Shown one piece after another: positions 28,546 to 38,380 of a stretch of DNA of 64,000 nucleotides. Under the pieces are notes generated by a model, which did not search any database, was not told where the DNA came from, and worked only from the letters and a program-made list of their open reading frames with translations. A program made the position numbers and the translations under genes. The DNA is taken from assembly GCF_003003275.1 (NCBI RefSeq), contig NZ_PVTO01000010.1, positions 42,619-106,618 on the forward strand. Reading direction: 5' to 3'. Origin of the DNA: Alkalibacterium olivapovliticus. GTDB lineage: Bacteria; Bacillota; Bacilli; Lactobacillales; Carnobacteriaceae_A. Each line of letters starts with the position of its first letter. The stretch's first letter is position 1.

Positions 28546-29445
28546 ATGATTGATGTAGTAGTAATTGGCGGAGGACCAGCAGGAATGAGTGCGGCTTTGG
28601 CTGCCGGAAGAGGAAGACAAACCGTTGTAATGATTGATGAAGAGAAGCCTAGAAATGCGGTTACACAAGAGTCACATGGCTTTCTGACCCGGGATGGGGT
28701 TTCGCCAGACTTATTTAGAAAAAGAGGAAGAGAGGACTTGATGGAGTATCCGACCATCTCACTAGTAAACGAACGGGTTATCTTAATTGAAAAGAATAGG
28801 AACGATTCGTTCAGTTTAACAACTGAGTCTGGATCAGAATTTATTAGCAGGACTGTTATTTTAGCTACTGGACTTAAGGATACGTTACCTGAAGTCAATA
28901 AAATAGACCAGTATTATGGAAGAAGTATATTCTCATGTCCTTTTTGCGATGGATGGGAATTAAAAGATAAACGGTTGATCCTGATTGTAAATAATGAAAA
29001 AGCACTTCACCTTATTAAGCTGGTTAGAAACTGGTCAGATAATCTAATTGTTGCTACAAATGGAAGAGCAGTATTGAACGAAGAGGAAAAAGAACTACTA
29101 GGGCGTAACAACGTCCAGCTAGTCGAAAGCATAATAATGGATCTAACAGGTAAGGATGGCATGATAAAATCTGTCCGGTTTGAAGGAGATTATGAGATTG
29201 CAGTGGATGGAGGGTTTTGTACGACTCATTTGAAAGATGAGACCCCTTTTGTCAGACAACTTGGTCTTAAATTGAACAAAGGAGGGTTTGTAGAGGCTGA
29301 TATGATGGGTAGAACCAATGTATCAGGGGTATACGCCATCGGAGAAATAACAGGGCCATCTCAACTCATTGTATCTGCCAGTCAAGGGCATTTAGCTGGT
29401 GCAGGACTGGTAGCTGAATATGCAGACAGAAATTTTAATAAGTAA
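28546..29445 (+). CDS. Thioredoxin-reductase-like FAD/NAD(P) disulfide oxidoreductase
   Basis: 299-aa two-domain flavoprotein. The FAD fold is VVVIGGGPAGMSAALAAGRG. The redox motif SCPFCDGW near residue 128 is a CxxC in the group that resembles thioredoxin reductase but reads CP[FY]CDGW. The carboxyl FAD contact NVSGVYAIGEITGPSQLIVSAS is complete. The usual NADPH GxGxxA loop is weak (ILIVNNEKALHLIKL), so the electron donor may differ from classical TrxB. Preceded by AAGGAGG. It is probably controlled by the Rrf2 regulator and followed by a methyltransferase 24 bases on. Confidence 0.87.
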   Translation: MIDVVVIGGGPAGMSAALAAGRGRQTVVMIDEEKPRNAVTQESHGFLTRDGVSPDLFRKRGREDLMEYPTISLVNERVILIEKNRNDSFSLTTESGSEFISRTVILATGLKDTLPEVNKIDQYYGRSIFSCPFCDGWELKDKRLILIVNNEKALHLIKLVRNWSDNLIVATNGRAVLNEEEKELLGRNNVQLVESIIMDLTGKDGMIKSVRFEGDYEIAVDGGFCTTHLKDETPFVRQLGLKLNKGGFVEADMMGRTNVSGVYAIGEITGPSQLIVSASQGHLAGAGLVAEYADRNFNK

Positions 29446-29469
29446 GGAATTAGAATAGGAGAGAGAATA

Positions 29470-30081
29470 GTGAAAAACGAACAATTATTTGATCACTTAG
29501 CAGAAAACTATGATTCAGCAGAGACGCGCTATTTAAGTAAAGTGGCATCCACTGCTATCCGTAAAGTATTGGGAGAAACAGAGAAGCAAACGGCAATGGA
29601 CTTTGGGTGCGGAACAGGACTGGTAGGATTAGAATTAATAGACTCTTTTCGCTCAATTCACTTCATTGATGCTTCACATAAGATGATTGCACAAGTAGAG
29701 AGCAAAATAAAAGACAGACGTCTGACAAATGCGACAACACATTGTGTTGACCTCGAGTTAGATAATCAGTTGTCTTCTCACGCAGATGTCATCTTTATGT
29801 CTCTCGTCCTGCATCATATAAGTGACCGCCAAAAAGTAGTGACAAAACTGTTTGATCTTCTGAACGCAGGAGGGGAGCTTATAATCATTGACATTAATAA
29901 AGAAGAGTCTGATAAAGCTGAATTGAAGCATAGACACCACAACACTATTGATAAAAATGAACTGATCGACCTATTGACGGATATAGGTTTCTCAATAAGT
30001 GAAACGTCCAGCATTCTTGTTGATGAAGAGATAATGAAAAAATCTATAAAATCTCTCTTTATTATAAAAGCTACAAAATAA
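29470..30081 (+). CDS. SAM-dependent methyltransferase, class I
   Basis: 203-aa cytoplasmic methyltransferase. The SAM-binding motif I is AMDFGCGTGLVGLEL near residue 43, motif II includes IHFIDASHKMI, and VIFMSLVLHHI is motif IV. It starts with GTG (AGGAGAGAAT upstream). Substrate unknown. Its place after an Rrf2 regulator and a thiol-redox flavoprotein suggests a redox or metalloid-linked task, for example methylating a thiol or metalloid, but nothing in the sequence proves this. Confidence 0.83.
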   Translation: MKNEQLFDHLAENYDSAETRYLSKVASTAIRKVLGETEKQTAMDFGCGTGLVGLELIDSFRSIHFIDASHKMIAQVESKIKDRRLTNATTHCVDLELDNQLSSHADVIFMSLVLHHISDRQKVVTKLFDLLNAGGELIIIDINKEESDKAELKHRHHNTIDKNELIDLLTDIGFSISETSSILVDEEIMKKSIKSLFIIKATK

Positions 30082-30149
30082 CTTTCAAGAGGTCAATCGA
30101 AACACCTATTTCTCTTTTGGTATACTATAAGAAATTAGTGACTTAAAGG

Positions 30150-30608
30150 ATGGCGTTAACAGTGTTTTTTATTTGGGAATTCATTAAGTTTTTGGGTTTT
30201 CTCTTATTTTGTTTAGGGTTAATGGTTATGTCATGGGTTTACATTAAAGGAAGTAGAAAAGGGATGGATGCTAATCCTCCCGAAGCGTTAACAGGCTGGC
30301 CAAGGAGTCGATTACTTAATTTAATTGTCTTTCATCTTTTCTATTTCTCTCTATTAATTCTTATCAATAACTATGTACTGGGAGGCTTCCAGCTTAACGT
30401 CTAGTTGCAGCAGATTCAAGGATTCGAAGGAGTCGAAATTGGGGTCATGCTGGTTATTGTTGGTCTGACAGACGTTTTAGGAGCAAAGCATTTGTGGGAA
30501 AATATCAGAAAAGGTAAGTTCGGGAAAATGGATAAAGCCGCTCCAGTGATTATAAGATGCGCAGGTGTTGCAATGATTCTGCTTGGAATACTATTGGTTG
30601 TATTTTAA
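30150..30608 (+). pseudogene. Four-helix membrane protein interrupted by in-frame TAG
   Basis: The first half (30150-30404) encodes two helices around a polar GSRKGMDANPPEALTGWPRS loop and stops at TAG. The same frame then continues without a gap from 30405 to 30608 with two more helices and a charged WENIRKGKFGKMDK loop. The second half has no ribosome site and no good start, so the two parts look like one protein of about 152 aa with an internal amber codon. The first ATG at 30150 overlaps its AAAGG site; GTG at 30162 may be the better start. I do not recognise the family. Confidence 0.55.
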
Positions 30609-30670
30609 ATCATTTATATCCCCTGTTGGGATCTCTTCTTGATGAACTGAGTCTGGTTTCGATCCATGGT

Positions 30671-30706
30671 AGAGGATGATTCTATAGGAATCATCCTCTT
30701 TAATTA
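30671..30706 (+). terminator. Terminator before phr
   Basis: Perfect 12-bp stem AGAGGATGATTC / GAATCATCCTCT with a short loop, then TTAATTA. Confidence 0.85.
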
Positions 30707-30779
30707 CTTAGAGACCAAATAACGTCTAGAGTTATGTTAAAATAACATCACATATTGAGTAGATAAAAGGAGCGGTTAC

Positions 30780-32198
30780 GTGGTATCAGTCATGTGGTTT
30801 AGAAGAGACTTGAGATTAGAAGACAATGCAGCATTGAAACAGGCAATAGATGAGTCTGAAGAACTACTTTTGCTGTTTCATGTTAATCCGGATCAGTTTT
30901 TAGGAGAAGACTCCAGTAATCAGGCAGCTTTTTTCAAAAGCGTGGATACTTTCCGTAAGGAGATCGAGAATAGTGGTGGAGTCTTGCAGATACTGTATGG
31001 AGATTTGGAAGAGTGTTTCAAGCGGTTAAAAGAGCGAGTTGAGGACTGGACAGATGTGTATGTGAATCGAGATGAAAAAGGGTACGGGTTACAAAGAGAC
31101 AAAGTCGCCGGACTGGTTTTTAAGGAGCTTGGGGTAAAAACACATGCTTACTATGATCATCATATTCACCCGGCACATGAAATCAAAACAAATACAGGAA
31201 GTTATTATAAAGTCTTTACACCTTATTTTAATAAATGGAAAGAACTGCAGAAGCCCAATGTGATTGAGGTTAATTTTAATGCGGCTAAAATCAGAAATGA
31301 CCTACTATTCAAGGAAGATGCGAAGCAGTTTGAGTCCTTTTTGACTAACCAACTGCCCCTTCATGAACTGGAATTGGGGACAAAGGCAGCGACCGCACGC
31401 CTAGACCATTTTGTGGAGTCCTTCTTAAATGAGTATAAAGAGGCGAGAGACTACCCAATGAAAGATGCGACCAGTCACTTGTCAAAGCACCTGAGATTGG
31501 GAGAAGTGTCTGTCCGAACAGTTTATAATAAAGTAAAGAGTGCTGAACCGTCTATAGGAAGAGACACGTTTATTCAGGAATTGGCCTGGAGAGATTTTTA
31601 CAATATGATCTATGCCACACATCCTGAACAAAAGGACCAGTCGATTAAAGAAGCATTCAGACAAATCGAATGGGATAATAATGAAGAGAATTTTGATAAA
31701 TGGACAAAAGGACTGACGGGTTATCCAATCGTAGATGCAGCGATGCGTCAGCTGAATGAAACAGGCTGGATGCATAACCGCCTTCGAATGATCACAGCTT
31801 CCTTCCTGACTAAAGATTTGCTGATCGACTGGAGATGGGGAGAGAGGTATTTTCAGGAAAAACTGATTGACTATGATCCGGCCAGCAATATCGGGGGATG
31901 GCAGTGGGCAGCGTCTACCGGAACAGATGGCGTGCCTTACTTCAGAATCTTCAACCCGACGACGCAGTCAGAAAAGTTCGACAAGTCAGGAGAGTTTATT
32001 AGAAAATTTGTCCCGGAACTGAAACAGCTACACGGTAAAAAAATTCACGATCCATCAAAACTCACTGTGGAAGAGCAGGATGCACATGGCGTCATTATAG
32101 GACAGGATTATCCTGCTCCAATCGTCTCTCACAAAAAAAGTAGAGAGCTTGCTATTGCTGCATTCGAGAAAAGTAAGAAGATTACAGAAGGAGACTGA
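30780..32198 (+). CDS. phr: Deoxyribodipyrimidine photolyase
   Basis: Light-driven repair of UV pyrimidine dimers, 472 aa. It begins with GTG at 30780, seven bases after AAAGGAG, giving MVSVMWFRRDLRLEDN, the usual amino end of the antenna-binding domain. The FAD domain fills the carboxyl half: ELAWRDFYNMI, the signature TGYPIVDAAMRQLNETGWMH, then ASNIGGWQWAASTGTD. The tryptophan chain and FAD contacts are intact, so it should be a functional class I CPD photolyase. It is monocistronic. Confidence 0.95.
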   Translation: MVSVMWFRRDLRLEDNAALKQAIDESEELLLLFHVNPDQFLGEDSSNQAAFFKSVDTFRKEIENSGGVLQILYGDLEECFKRLKERVEDWTDVYVNRDEKGYGLQRDKVAGLVFKELGVKTHAYYDHHIHPAHEIKTNTGSYYKVFTPYFNKWKELQKPNVIEVNFNAAKIRNDLLFKEDAKQFESFLTNQLPLHELELGTKAATARLDHFVESFLNEYKEARDYPMKDATSHLSKHLRLGEVSVRTVYNKVKSAEPSIGRDTFIQELAWRDFYNMIYATHPEQKDQSIKEAFRQIEWDNNEENFDKWTKGLTGYPIVDAAMRQLNETGWMHNRLRMITASFLTKDLLIDWRWGERYFQEKLIDYDPASNIGGWQWAASTGTDGVPYFRIFNPTTQSEKFDKSGEFIRKFVPELKQLHGKKIHDPSKLTVEEQDAHGVIIGQDYPAPIVSHKKSRELAIAAFEKSKKITEGD

Positions 32199-32215
32199 AG
32201 TTAAGAATATATTTG

Positions 32216-32245
32216 TTTGACCTTCTTTGACCTTTGTTGTATAAT
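32216..32245 (+). promoter_or_regulatory. clpP promoter overlapped by a CtsR box
   Basis: TTTGACC-ttc-TTTGACC at 32216-32232 is the complement of the CtsR direct repeat GGTCAAA-N3-GGTCAAA. The -35 TTGACC (32217-32222) lies inside the box, and TATAAT (32240-32245) is 17 bp away. CtsR bound here blocks polymerase until heat or protein stress. Confidence 0.92.
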
Positions 32246-32314
32246 CTTTTTAGATTCATTTAAGGTTTTAAGTATGCTACACTTATTAGGAATTGACTAT
32301 TAGGAGGAAACGAC

Positions 32315-32911
32315 ATGAATTTAGTACCAACAGTAATAGAACAGTCACCACGTGGTGAACGCGCTTATGATATATACTCACGTCTGTTAAAAGACCGTAT
32401 TATTATGCTGGGTGGAGGGATCGACGATCAGGTTGCTAACTCAGTTATCGCTCAATTGCTATTCTTGGATGCACAGGATCCTGAAAAGGATATCTATCTA
32501 TACATCAACTCTCCAGGTGGGAGTGTAACAGCTGGTCTGGCAATCTTTGATACAATGAACTTTATCAAAGCCGATGTTCAGACAATCGCTATCGGTATTG
32601 CAGCTTCAATGGGAAGCTTCCTGCTTGCTGCAGGTAAAAAAGGCAAACGATTTGCTTTACCAAATGCTGAGATCATGATTCATCAACCACTGGGTGGCGC
32701 TCAAGGACAAGCAACTGAAATTGAAATCGCCGCAAGACACATTCTTAAAACCCGTGACCGCTTAAACAAAATTTTAGTAGAGCGTACTGGACAGAGTATT
32801 GAAGTTATTGAAAGAGATACGGATCGTGATTTCTTCATGATGGCAGATGAAGCCAAAGAATATGGACTGGTAGACGAAATAATGGATAGTGCAGCAGATT
32901 TAAATAAATAA
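32315..32911 (+). CDS. clpP: ATP-dependent Clp protease proteolytic subunit
   Basis: Tetradecameric serine protease working with ClpX, ClpC or ClpE. The 198-aa protein has the complete triad: Ser98 in GIAASMGS, His123 in MIHQPLGG and Asp172. The ribosome site is AGGAGGAAA. It is monocistronic between its CtsR-controlled promoter and a terminator. Confidence 0.98.
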   Translation: MNLVPTVIEQSPRGERAYDIYSRLLKDRIIMLGGGIDDQVANSVIAQLLFLDAQDPEKDIYLYINSPGGSVTAGLAIFDTMNFIKADVQTIAIGIAASMGSFLLAAGKKGKRFALPNAEIMIHQPLGGAQGQATEIEIAARHILKTRDRLNKILVERTGQSIEVIERDTDRDFFMMADEAKEYGLVDEIMDSAADLNK

Positions 32912-32919
32912 TGTGATCA

Positions 32920-32960
32920 AAGACACCTAAGCGAACATTTTCGTTCAGGTGTCTTTTTTT
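32920..32960 (+). terminator. Terminator after clpP
   Basis: AGACACCT / AGGTGTCT with an inner GAAC/GTTC stem, then seven T. Confidence 0.92.
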
Positions 32961-33068
32961 GATACCTGCCTTACACTTCGACCCTCCAGTATAATGCTTA
33001 TGACTAGCCAACGTATTTTAGCAGGAGTATACTGAATAGAGTAGAAAAAATCTGAAAGGAGTGTGTCG

Positions 33069-33626
33069 ATGGATACAAGAAATATCAATGCTGACGCTAT
33101 TTCAACTGAAGGCGGATTTCACTTTGGCGACAAAGATGCGCCTATCAAAGTGATCGAATTTATTAACCTGAAATGCCCTTACTGTAAAGAGTGGTGGGAA
33201 AAAGGATCGCCGGTTTTAGATAAGTACGTGAAAGATCATAAAGTTGAGCGGATCGTCAAACTGTTCGATAAAGAAAAGCCCAGCTTGAGAAAAGGAAATG
33301 TACTGCACGCGCATTTGGATTATAACGATCTGGACAGCGTCAGAAAAGACATCGATTATTACGTTGAGCACCTGGATGATTGGGGAAATCTATCAGATGA
33401 GCAGGTGGCAGAGTACGCGCAGACTCAAAGAAATGCCGATAAGCAGGATAATCAGGCTTTTTCAGAAGCAATCTTAACTGAAGCAGAAACCGCAAACGTT
33501 AAATTTGTACCTACTGTGTTCATTGAAGATTATATATTCGACGAGCATATTACTGAAGAAGAGCTGGAAAAGATTATTGAGACCAAACTTAAAAGAGATG
33601 AAGACAGAGAACCGAACACCTTTTGA
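33069..33626 (+). CDS. DsbA-family thioredoxin-fold protein
   Basis: 185-aa thioredoxin-like protein with the active site KCPYCKEWW near residue 38 and DKDAPIKVIEFINLKCPYC as the first strand. The carboxyl part has a cis-proline loop candidate, FVPTVFIEDYIF. No signal peptide is visible, so it acts in the cytoplasm, as do the DsbA/FrnE-like proteins of Firmicutes that are linked to thiol stress. ATG 33069 is chosen because the AAAGGAG site at 33056 leaves no room for the GTG at 33063. Its redox partner is unknown. Confidence 0.85.
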   Translation: MDTRNINADAISTEGGFHFGDKDAPIKVIEFINLKCPYCKEWWEKGSPVLDKYVKDHKVERIVKLFDKEKPSLRKGNVLHAHLDYNDLDSVRKDIDYYVEHLDDWGNLSDEQVAEYAQTQRNADKQDNQAFSEAILTEAETANVKFVPTVFIEDYIFDEHITEEELEKIIETKLKRDEDREPNTF

Positions 33627-33663
33627 TTGGACGCTTAATGTCCCGTCATTTTAGTTTTATGGG

Positions 33664-33692
33664 TTGAATTCTGCCCCGCTTCTTGGTACACT
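33664..33692 (+). promoter_or_regulatory. Promoter of the cggR-gap operon
   Basis: TTGAAT and TACACT with a 17-bp spacer, about 75 bases before cggR. No CggR operator (two CGGGAC-type repeats) is evident downstream; a lone CGGGACA on the minus strand lies at about 33640. Confidence 0.65.
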
Positions 33693-33774
33693 GTTGTTGA
33701 ACGTACGAAGGCTAGTTGGATTTGTCGTGTCGAGAGCAGGTTGACTTTAGTATCAGGAAAGGTGCCGTTTTGGT

Positions 33775-34794
33775 ATGCTGTCAGTTATTGAAAAAGTTGC
33801 ACCCGGTACGCTTCATATATTAAAACGGCGTTTCTATATTTTGAGTCATATTCAAAAATCAGCGCCAATTGGTAGACGAACTTTAGCGGAACGTTTAGGC
33901 TTTACTGAACGGGTGCTGCGTAAAGAGGTCGAAGTTCTGAGAAATCAGGGACTAATCAAAACGTCTAATCAGGGTATGGAGTGCACACCTACTGGTATAA
34001 CCGTCTTCTATCAATTGGAAGAACTCATGGGACAGCATGTGAAGTCGCAGGAGAAAGAAACGCGACTGGCCAATGCACTTGGTATTCAGCACTGTACGAT
34101 CGTCATAGGAAACTCAGACAAAGACAAATCGAGTCTGGTCGATATGGCTAGAGCCTCAACGGAAGTCATCGATTTCCTCTTGCCGGAAGGAAGCAGCACG
34201 ATCGCGGTAATGGGTGGAACGACGATGCTGGAGGTAGCTGAGGTGATGACTCAGCAGATAGGCCTGCACAGGGAATTGGTTTTTGTACCTGCTCGAGGCG
34301 GCCTGGGAGAATCAGTCGATATTCAGGCTAATGTGATTGCCGATATCATGGCGAGAAAAACAAGTGGGAAGAGCAGAGCCTTGTATGCACCGGAACATGT
34401 GCGCATGGAGACCTACTCTCTTTTGCTCGAAGAACCTGAAATCAAAGAAACACTCGAGATCCTTGAAAATACAACACTGGTGCTTTACAGTATAGGTGAT
34501 GCATTTGAAATGGCTCAAAGACGAGGACTGGATGAAGAAACCCTCTCTCAGCTGATTGATAAAGGAGCAGTTGCAGAAGCGTTTGGTGAATTCATAGATC
34601 CAAACGGAGACATTGTATATAAACTGTCTCGCATTGGACTTCAGTCGTCAAAATTACCATCAATACCTCATGTGATAGCCGTTGCCGGCGGGAAAGAAAA
34701 AGCCGAAGCAATCAGAGCGCACATGAAAACTGTCCCTCCTCACACATGGTTAGTGACGGATGAGGCAGCCGCAAATGAGATTTTAAACGGGTAA
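33775..34794 (+). CDS. cggR: Central glycolytic genes regulator
   Basis: SorC-family repressor, 339 aa, that in B. subtilis controls the gap operon and is released by fructose-1,6-bisphosphate. The amino-terminal winged helix is in IGRRTLAERLGFTERVLRKEV (residues about 34-54). The effector domain carries TIAVMGGTTMLEVAE and VFVPARGGLGESVDIQAN, the sugar-phosphate pocket. It is first in the operon, 48 bases before gap, so it is expressed together with its targets. Confidence 0.93.
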   Translation: MLSVIEKVAPGTLHILKRRFYILSHIQKSAPIGRRTLAERLGFTERVLRKEVEVLRNQGLIKTSNQGMECTPTGITVFYQLEELMGQHVKSQEKETRLANALGIQHCTIVIGNSDKDKSSLVDMARASTEVIDFLLPEGSSTIAVMGGTTMLEVAEVMTQQIGLHRELVFVPARGGLGESVDIQANVIADIMARKTSGKSRALYAPEHVRMETYSLLLEEPEIKETLEILENTTLVLYSIGDAFEMAQRRGLDEETLSQLIDKGAVAEAFGEFIDPNGDIVYKLSRIGLQSSKLPSIPHVIAVAGGKEKAEAIRAHMKTVPPHTWLVTDEAAANEILNG

Positions 34795-34842
34795 ACCCGT
34801 TAAAATAAAAATTTATTTATTTCCTAAGGAGGAAATTAGATT

Positions 34843-35835
34843 ATGTCAGTAAAAGTTGCAATTAATGGTTTTGGACGTATCGGTCGTTTAGCACTACGTC
34901 GTGTATTAGAAATGGATACAGAATTGGAAGTAGTCGCAATCAACGATTTAACAGATAACAACGACTTAGCTTATCTTTTAAAATATGATACAGCACAAGG
35001 TCGCTTCCCGCACGAAGTATCAGCAAAAGGTGACGCATTAGTAGTGGGTGGAAAAGAAATCAAATCATATGCAGAAAAAGATGCAAGCCAGTTACCATGG
35101 GGAGACCTAGGAATTGATATTGTACTGGAATGTACTGGTTTCTACGTGTCTAAAGAAAAGTCTCAAGCTCACTTAGATGCAGGAGCTAAACGTGTATTAA
35201 TTTCTGCACCGGCTTCAGGCGATCTTAAAACAATTGTTTATGGTGTTAACCATGAAACTCTTGAATCAAGTGATCAAATCGTATCTGCAGCTTCATGTAC
35301 TACAAACTGTTTAGCACCTATGGTTAACGTACTGAACAACGAATACGGAATCGACCGTGCATTAATGAGCACAATCCATGCGTATACCTCTACTCAAGTA
35401 TTGCAGGATGCACCAGGCGGACGTAAAAACCGTGCAGGAGCAGCAAACGCAATTCCAGCTTCAACAGGAGCTGCTAAAGCAGTAGGTAAAGTAATCCCAG
35501 CTGTTAACGGTAAAATTGACGGAACTGCAGTTCGTATTCCAACAATTACTGGATCAATGGTTGAATTATATTCTGTATTGAACAAAGACGTAACAGTTGA
35601 AGAAGTAAATGCAGCAATGGAAAAAGCTTCATCAAGTGCATACCTGTACACTGAAGATGAGATTGTATCATCTGACGTTATCGGCGTGCCTGCTGGATCT
35701 ATCTTTGATGCAACTCAAACAAAAATCATGGACAGCGACAATGGTCAACTAGTTAAAACTGTAGCTTGGTACGATAACGAGTACGGATTTACTGGAAACA
35801 TGGTTGCTACTCTTGAATACTTCGCTAGCCTTTAA
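34843..35835 (+). CDS. gap: Glyceraldehyde-3-phosphate dehydrogenase
   Basis: NAD-dependent glycolytic enzyme, 330 aa. The amino Rossmann loop is [15 protein letters not shown], the catalytic cysteine is in [12 protein letters not shown] near residue 152, and the usual WYDNEYGF box near the carboxyl end is present. Strong ribosome site AAGGAGG. The gene uses few rare codons, as expected for a highly expressed gene. An intrinsic terminator separates it from pgk. Confidence 0.98.
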   Translation: MSVKVAINGFGRIGRLALRRVLEMDTELEVVAINDLTDNNDLAYLLKYDTAQGRFPHEVSAKGDALVVGGKEIKSYAEKDASQLPWGDLGIDIVLECTGFYVSKEKSQAHLDAGAKRVLISAPASGDLKTIVYGVNHETLESSDQIVSAASCTTNCLAPMVNVLNNEYGIDRALMSTIHAYTSTQVLQDAPGGRKNRAGAANAIPASTGAAKAVGKVIPAVNGKIDGTAVRIPTITGSMVELYSVLNKDVTVEEVNAAMEKASSSAYLYTEDEIVSSDVIGVPAGSIFDATQTKIMDSDNGQLVKTVAWYDNEYGFTGNMVATLEYFASL

Positions 35836-35891
35836 TCAGCAGCTAGTATTTTAAGAACCGGATTTTATCAATGAAACAGTAATAAATAAGC

Positions 35892-36000
35892 GGGGGAGCA
35901 TATACTCTATTATTTGAGAGAACAAATCGGTTGATGCGCAAGCAGATAAATCTGGGATGTTCAAATTGAATAAGAGGGGATCGCGCTTCCCCCTTTTTTT
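35892..36000 (+). terminator. Terminator between gap and pgk with a second possible pairing
   Basis: AGGGGA-tcgcgc-TTCCCCCT at 35975-35993 is followed by seven T. The same TTCCCCC can also pair with CGGGGGAGC at 35891-35899, about 85 bases upstream. Terminator strength may thus be adjustable, and pgk and later genes may depend on read-through or on their own promoter. Confidence 0.75.
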
Positions 36001-36063
36001 GTGGATATAAGGGAACACGTTACTCAGGGTTATTTTTCTATACAGAAGGGTAGGACATTATTC

Positions 36064-37251
36064 ATGACAAAGAAAACAGTTAAAGATTTAGAACTAAACG
36101 GAAAGAAAGTATTAGTTCGTGCAGATTTTAACGTCCCGATGAAAGACGGAAAGATCTCAAATGATAACCGTATCCAGGCGGCACTACCAACACTGGAATA
36201 CATTTTAGAGCAAAACGGAAAAGTTATTGTCTTTTCTCACTTAGGACGTGTAAAGACTGAAGAGGATAAAGCCGGTCTTTCAATGGAGCCAGTTGCTCAG
36301 CGTTTAGGTGAATTATTAGGAAAAGAAGTAAAATTCGTCGCGCAGACACGTGGAGAAGAACTTGAAAATGCAGTAGCTGAACTTGCTGACGGTGAAGTAC
36401 TGATGTTCGAAAACACGCGTTTTGAAGATGTAGATGGTAAAAAAGAAAGCAAGAACGACTCTGACTTAGGGAAATACTGGGCAAGCCTGGGAGATGTGTT
36501 TGTAAATGATGCGTTTGGTACAGCTCACCGTGCACATGCATCCAACGTTGGAATTGCATCAAACGTTGAATCAGCTGCCGGTTTCCTTGTAGAAAAAGAA
36601 ATCAACTTCATTGGTGGCGCAGTAGACGAACCTAAACGTCCATTCGTTGCAATCCTCGGTGGAGCAAAAGTGTCTGACAAAATCGGCGTAATTGAAAATC
36701 TGATTGCTAAAGCTGACAAAGTACTTGTTGGTGGCGGAATGACTTACACCTTCTATAAAGCACTAGGAAAAGATATCGGAAGTTCATTACTGGAAGAAGA
36801 TAAAGTTGAATTAGCTAAAGAACTGATCGAAAAAGCTGGAGACAAATTAGTATTGCCAGTTGACTCTGTAGTGGCTTCGGAATTTTCTAACGATGTATCA
36901 ACTGATATAGTAGGAGAAAATATCCCTGACGGTAAAATGGGTCTGGATATTGGACCGAAAACAGTTGAATTATTTGAGAATGAATTAAAAGGCGCTAAAA
37001 CAGTTGTATGGAACGGACCGATGGGCGTATTCGAAATGTCTAACTTCGCTCAAGGAACAATTAAAGTCTGTGAAGCATTAGCCAAATTAGATGATGCTAT
37101 TACGATCATTGGTGGAGGAGACTCTGCTACAGCTGCTCAAGACTTAGGATTCGCAGATGATTTCAGTCACATTTCAACAGGTGGCGGAGCATCTCTTGAG
37201 TACCTTGAAGGTAAAGAATTACCAGGAATCGCAGCAATCTCAGACAAATAA
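36064..37251 (+). CDS. pgk: Phosphoglycerate kinase
   Basis: 395-aa glycolytic kinase making ATP from 1,3-bisphosphoglycerate. The start is ATG 36064 ([19 protein letters not shown]); an in-frame GTG at 36001 lies on the terminator and is excluded. The amino signature [12 protein letters not shown], the FENTRF box and the carboxyl nucleotide site [13 protein letters not shown] with [12 protein letters not shown] are all present. Confidence 0.98.
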   Translation: MTKKTVKDLELNGKKVLVRADFNVPMKDGKISNDNRIQAALPTLEYILEQNGKVIVFSHLGRVKTEEDKAGLSMEPVAQRLGELLGKEVKFVAQTRGEELENAVAELADGEVLMFENTRFEDVDGKKESKNDSDLGKYWASLGDVFVNDAFGTAHRAHASNVGIASNVESAAGFLVEKEINFIGGAVDEPKRPFVAILGGAKVSDKIGVIENLIAKADKVLVGGGMTYTFYKALGKDIGSSLLEEDKVELAKELIEKAGDKLVLPVDSVVASEFSNDVSTDIVGENIPDGKMGLDIGPKTVELFENELKGAKTVVWNGPMGVFEMSNFAQGTIKVCEALAKLDDAITIIGGGDSATAAQDLGFADDFSHISTGGGASLEYLEGKELPGIAAISDK

Positions 37252-37270
37252 AAGGAAAAGTAAATTAAGT

Positions 37271-37552
37271 CGTTATGGCCATCACAAAAACAGGGAATTA
37301 CGCCCAGTGAGCATACTGCACAACGGCTAATTCATCTTTTTTGTGCAAGGCCAGACTTAAATTACTGGACAATAAAGAAAAGCAATACCAGCCGTTATGA
37401 CCTTCACAAAAATAGGGAATTATGCCCTTAATGAGCATACTGCGCAATGGGCTAATTCATCTTTTTTGTGCAAGGTCAGGCTGGAATTGCTGGAAAATAA
37501 GAAAAGCAATACCAGCCGTTATGACCGGTTAGTTATAATTAACTAACTGGTC
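37271..37552 (+). repeat. Tandem structured elements between pgk and tpiA
   Basis: Three direct copies of a flank (CCGTTATG[G/A]CC) start at 37271, 37393 and 37517 (periods of 122 and 124 bp). Copies 1 and 2 enclose long hairpins, 37277-37352 and 37399-37477. Nested stems are GGCC/GGCC (GACC/GGTC in copy 2), CACAAAAA/TTTTTGTG, GAATTA/TAATTC and GCC/GGC (GCCC/GGGC in copy 2). The base changes between copies keep the pairs, so the RNA or DNA fold is what is conserved. Copy 3 replaces the interior with a simple stem GACCGGTTAGTT / AACTAACTGGTC (37523-37552). The function may be mRNA processing or stability within the glycolytic operon, or this may be a mobile palindromic repeat; I cannot decide. 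Confidence 0.9.
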
Positions 37553-37606
37553 TCAGACGGTAACCAATACAATAAGGTAAGGGACAGACTCCCTGAATTA
37601 GACTAA

Positions 37607-38380
<774 letters not shown>

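Noticed and set aside
33633..33650. CggR operator at the CGGGACA on the minus strand
   Set aside because: Only a single half-site is seen, placed before the -35. The known operator has two repeats and lies behind the promoter.
36001..36063. Upstream GTG start for pgk
   Set aside because: It lies directly after the T-tract of the gap terminator, and the added residues are not part of Pgk.
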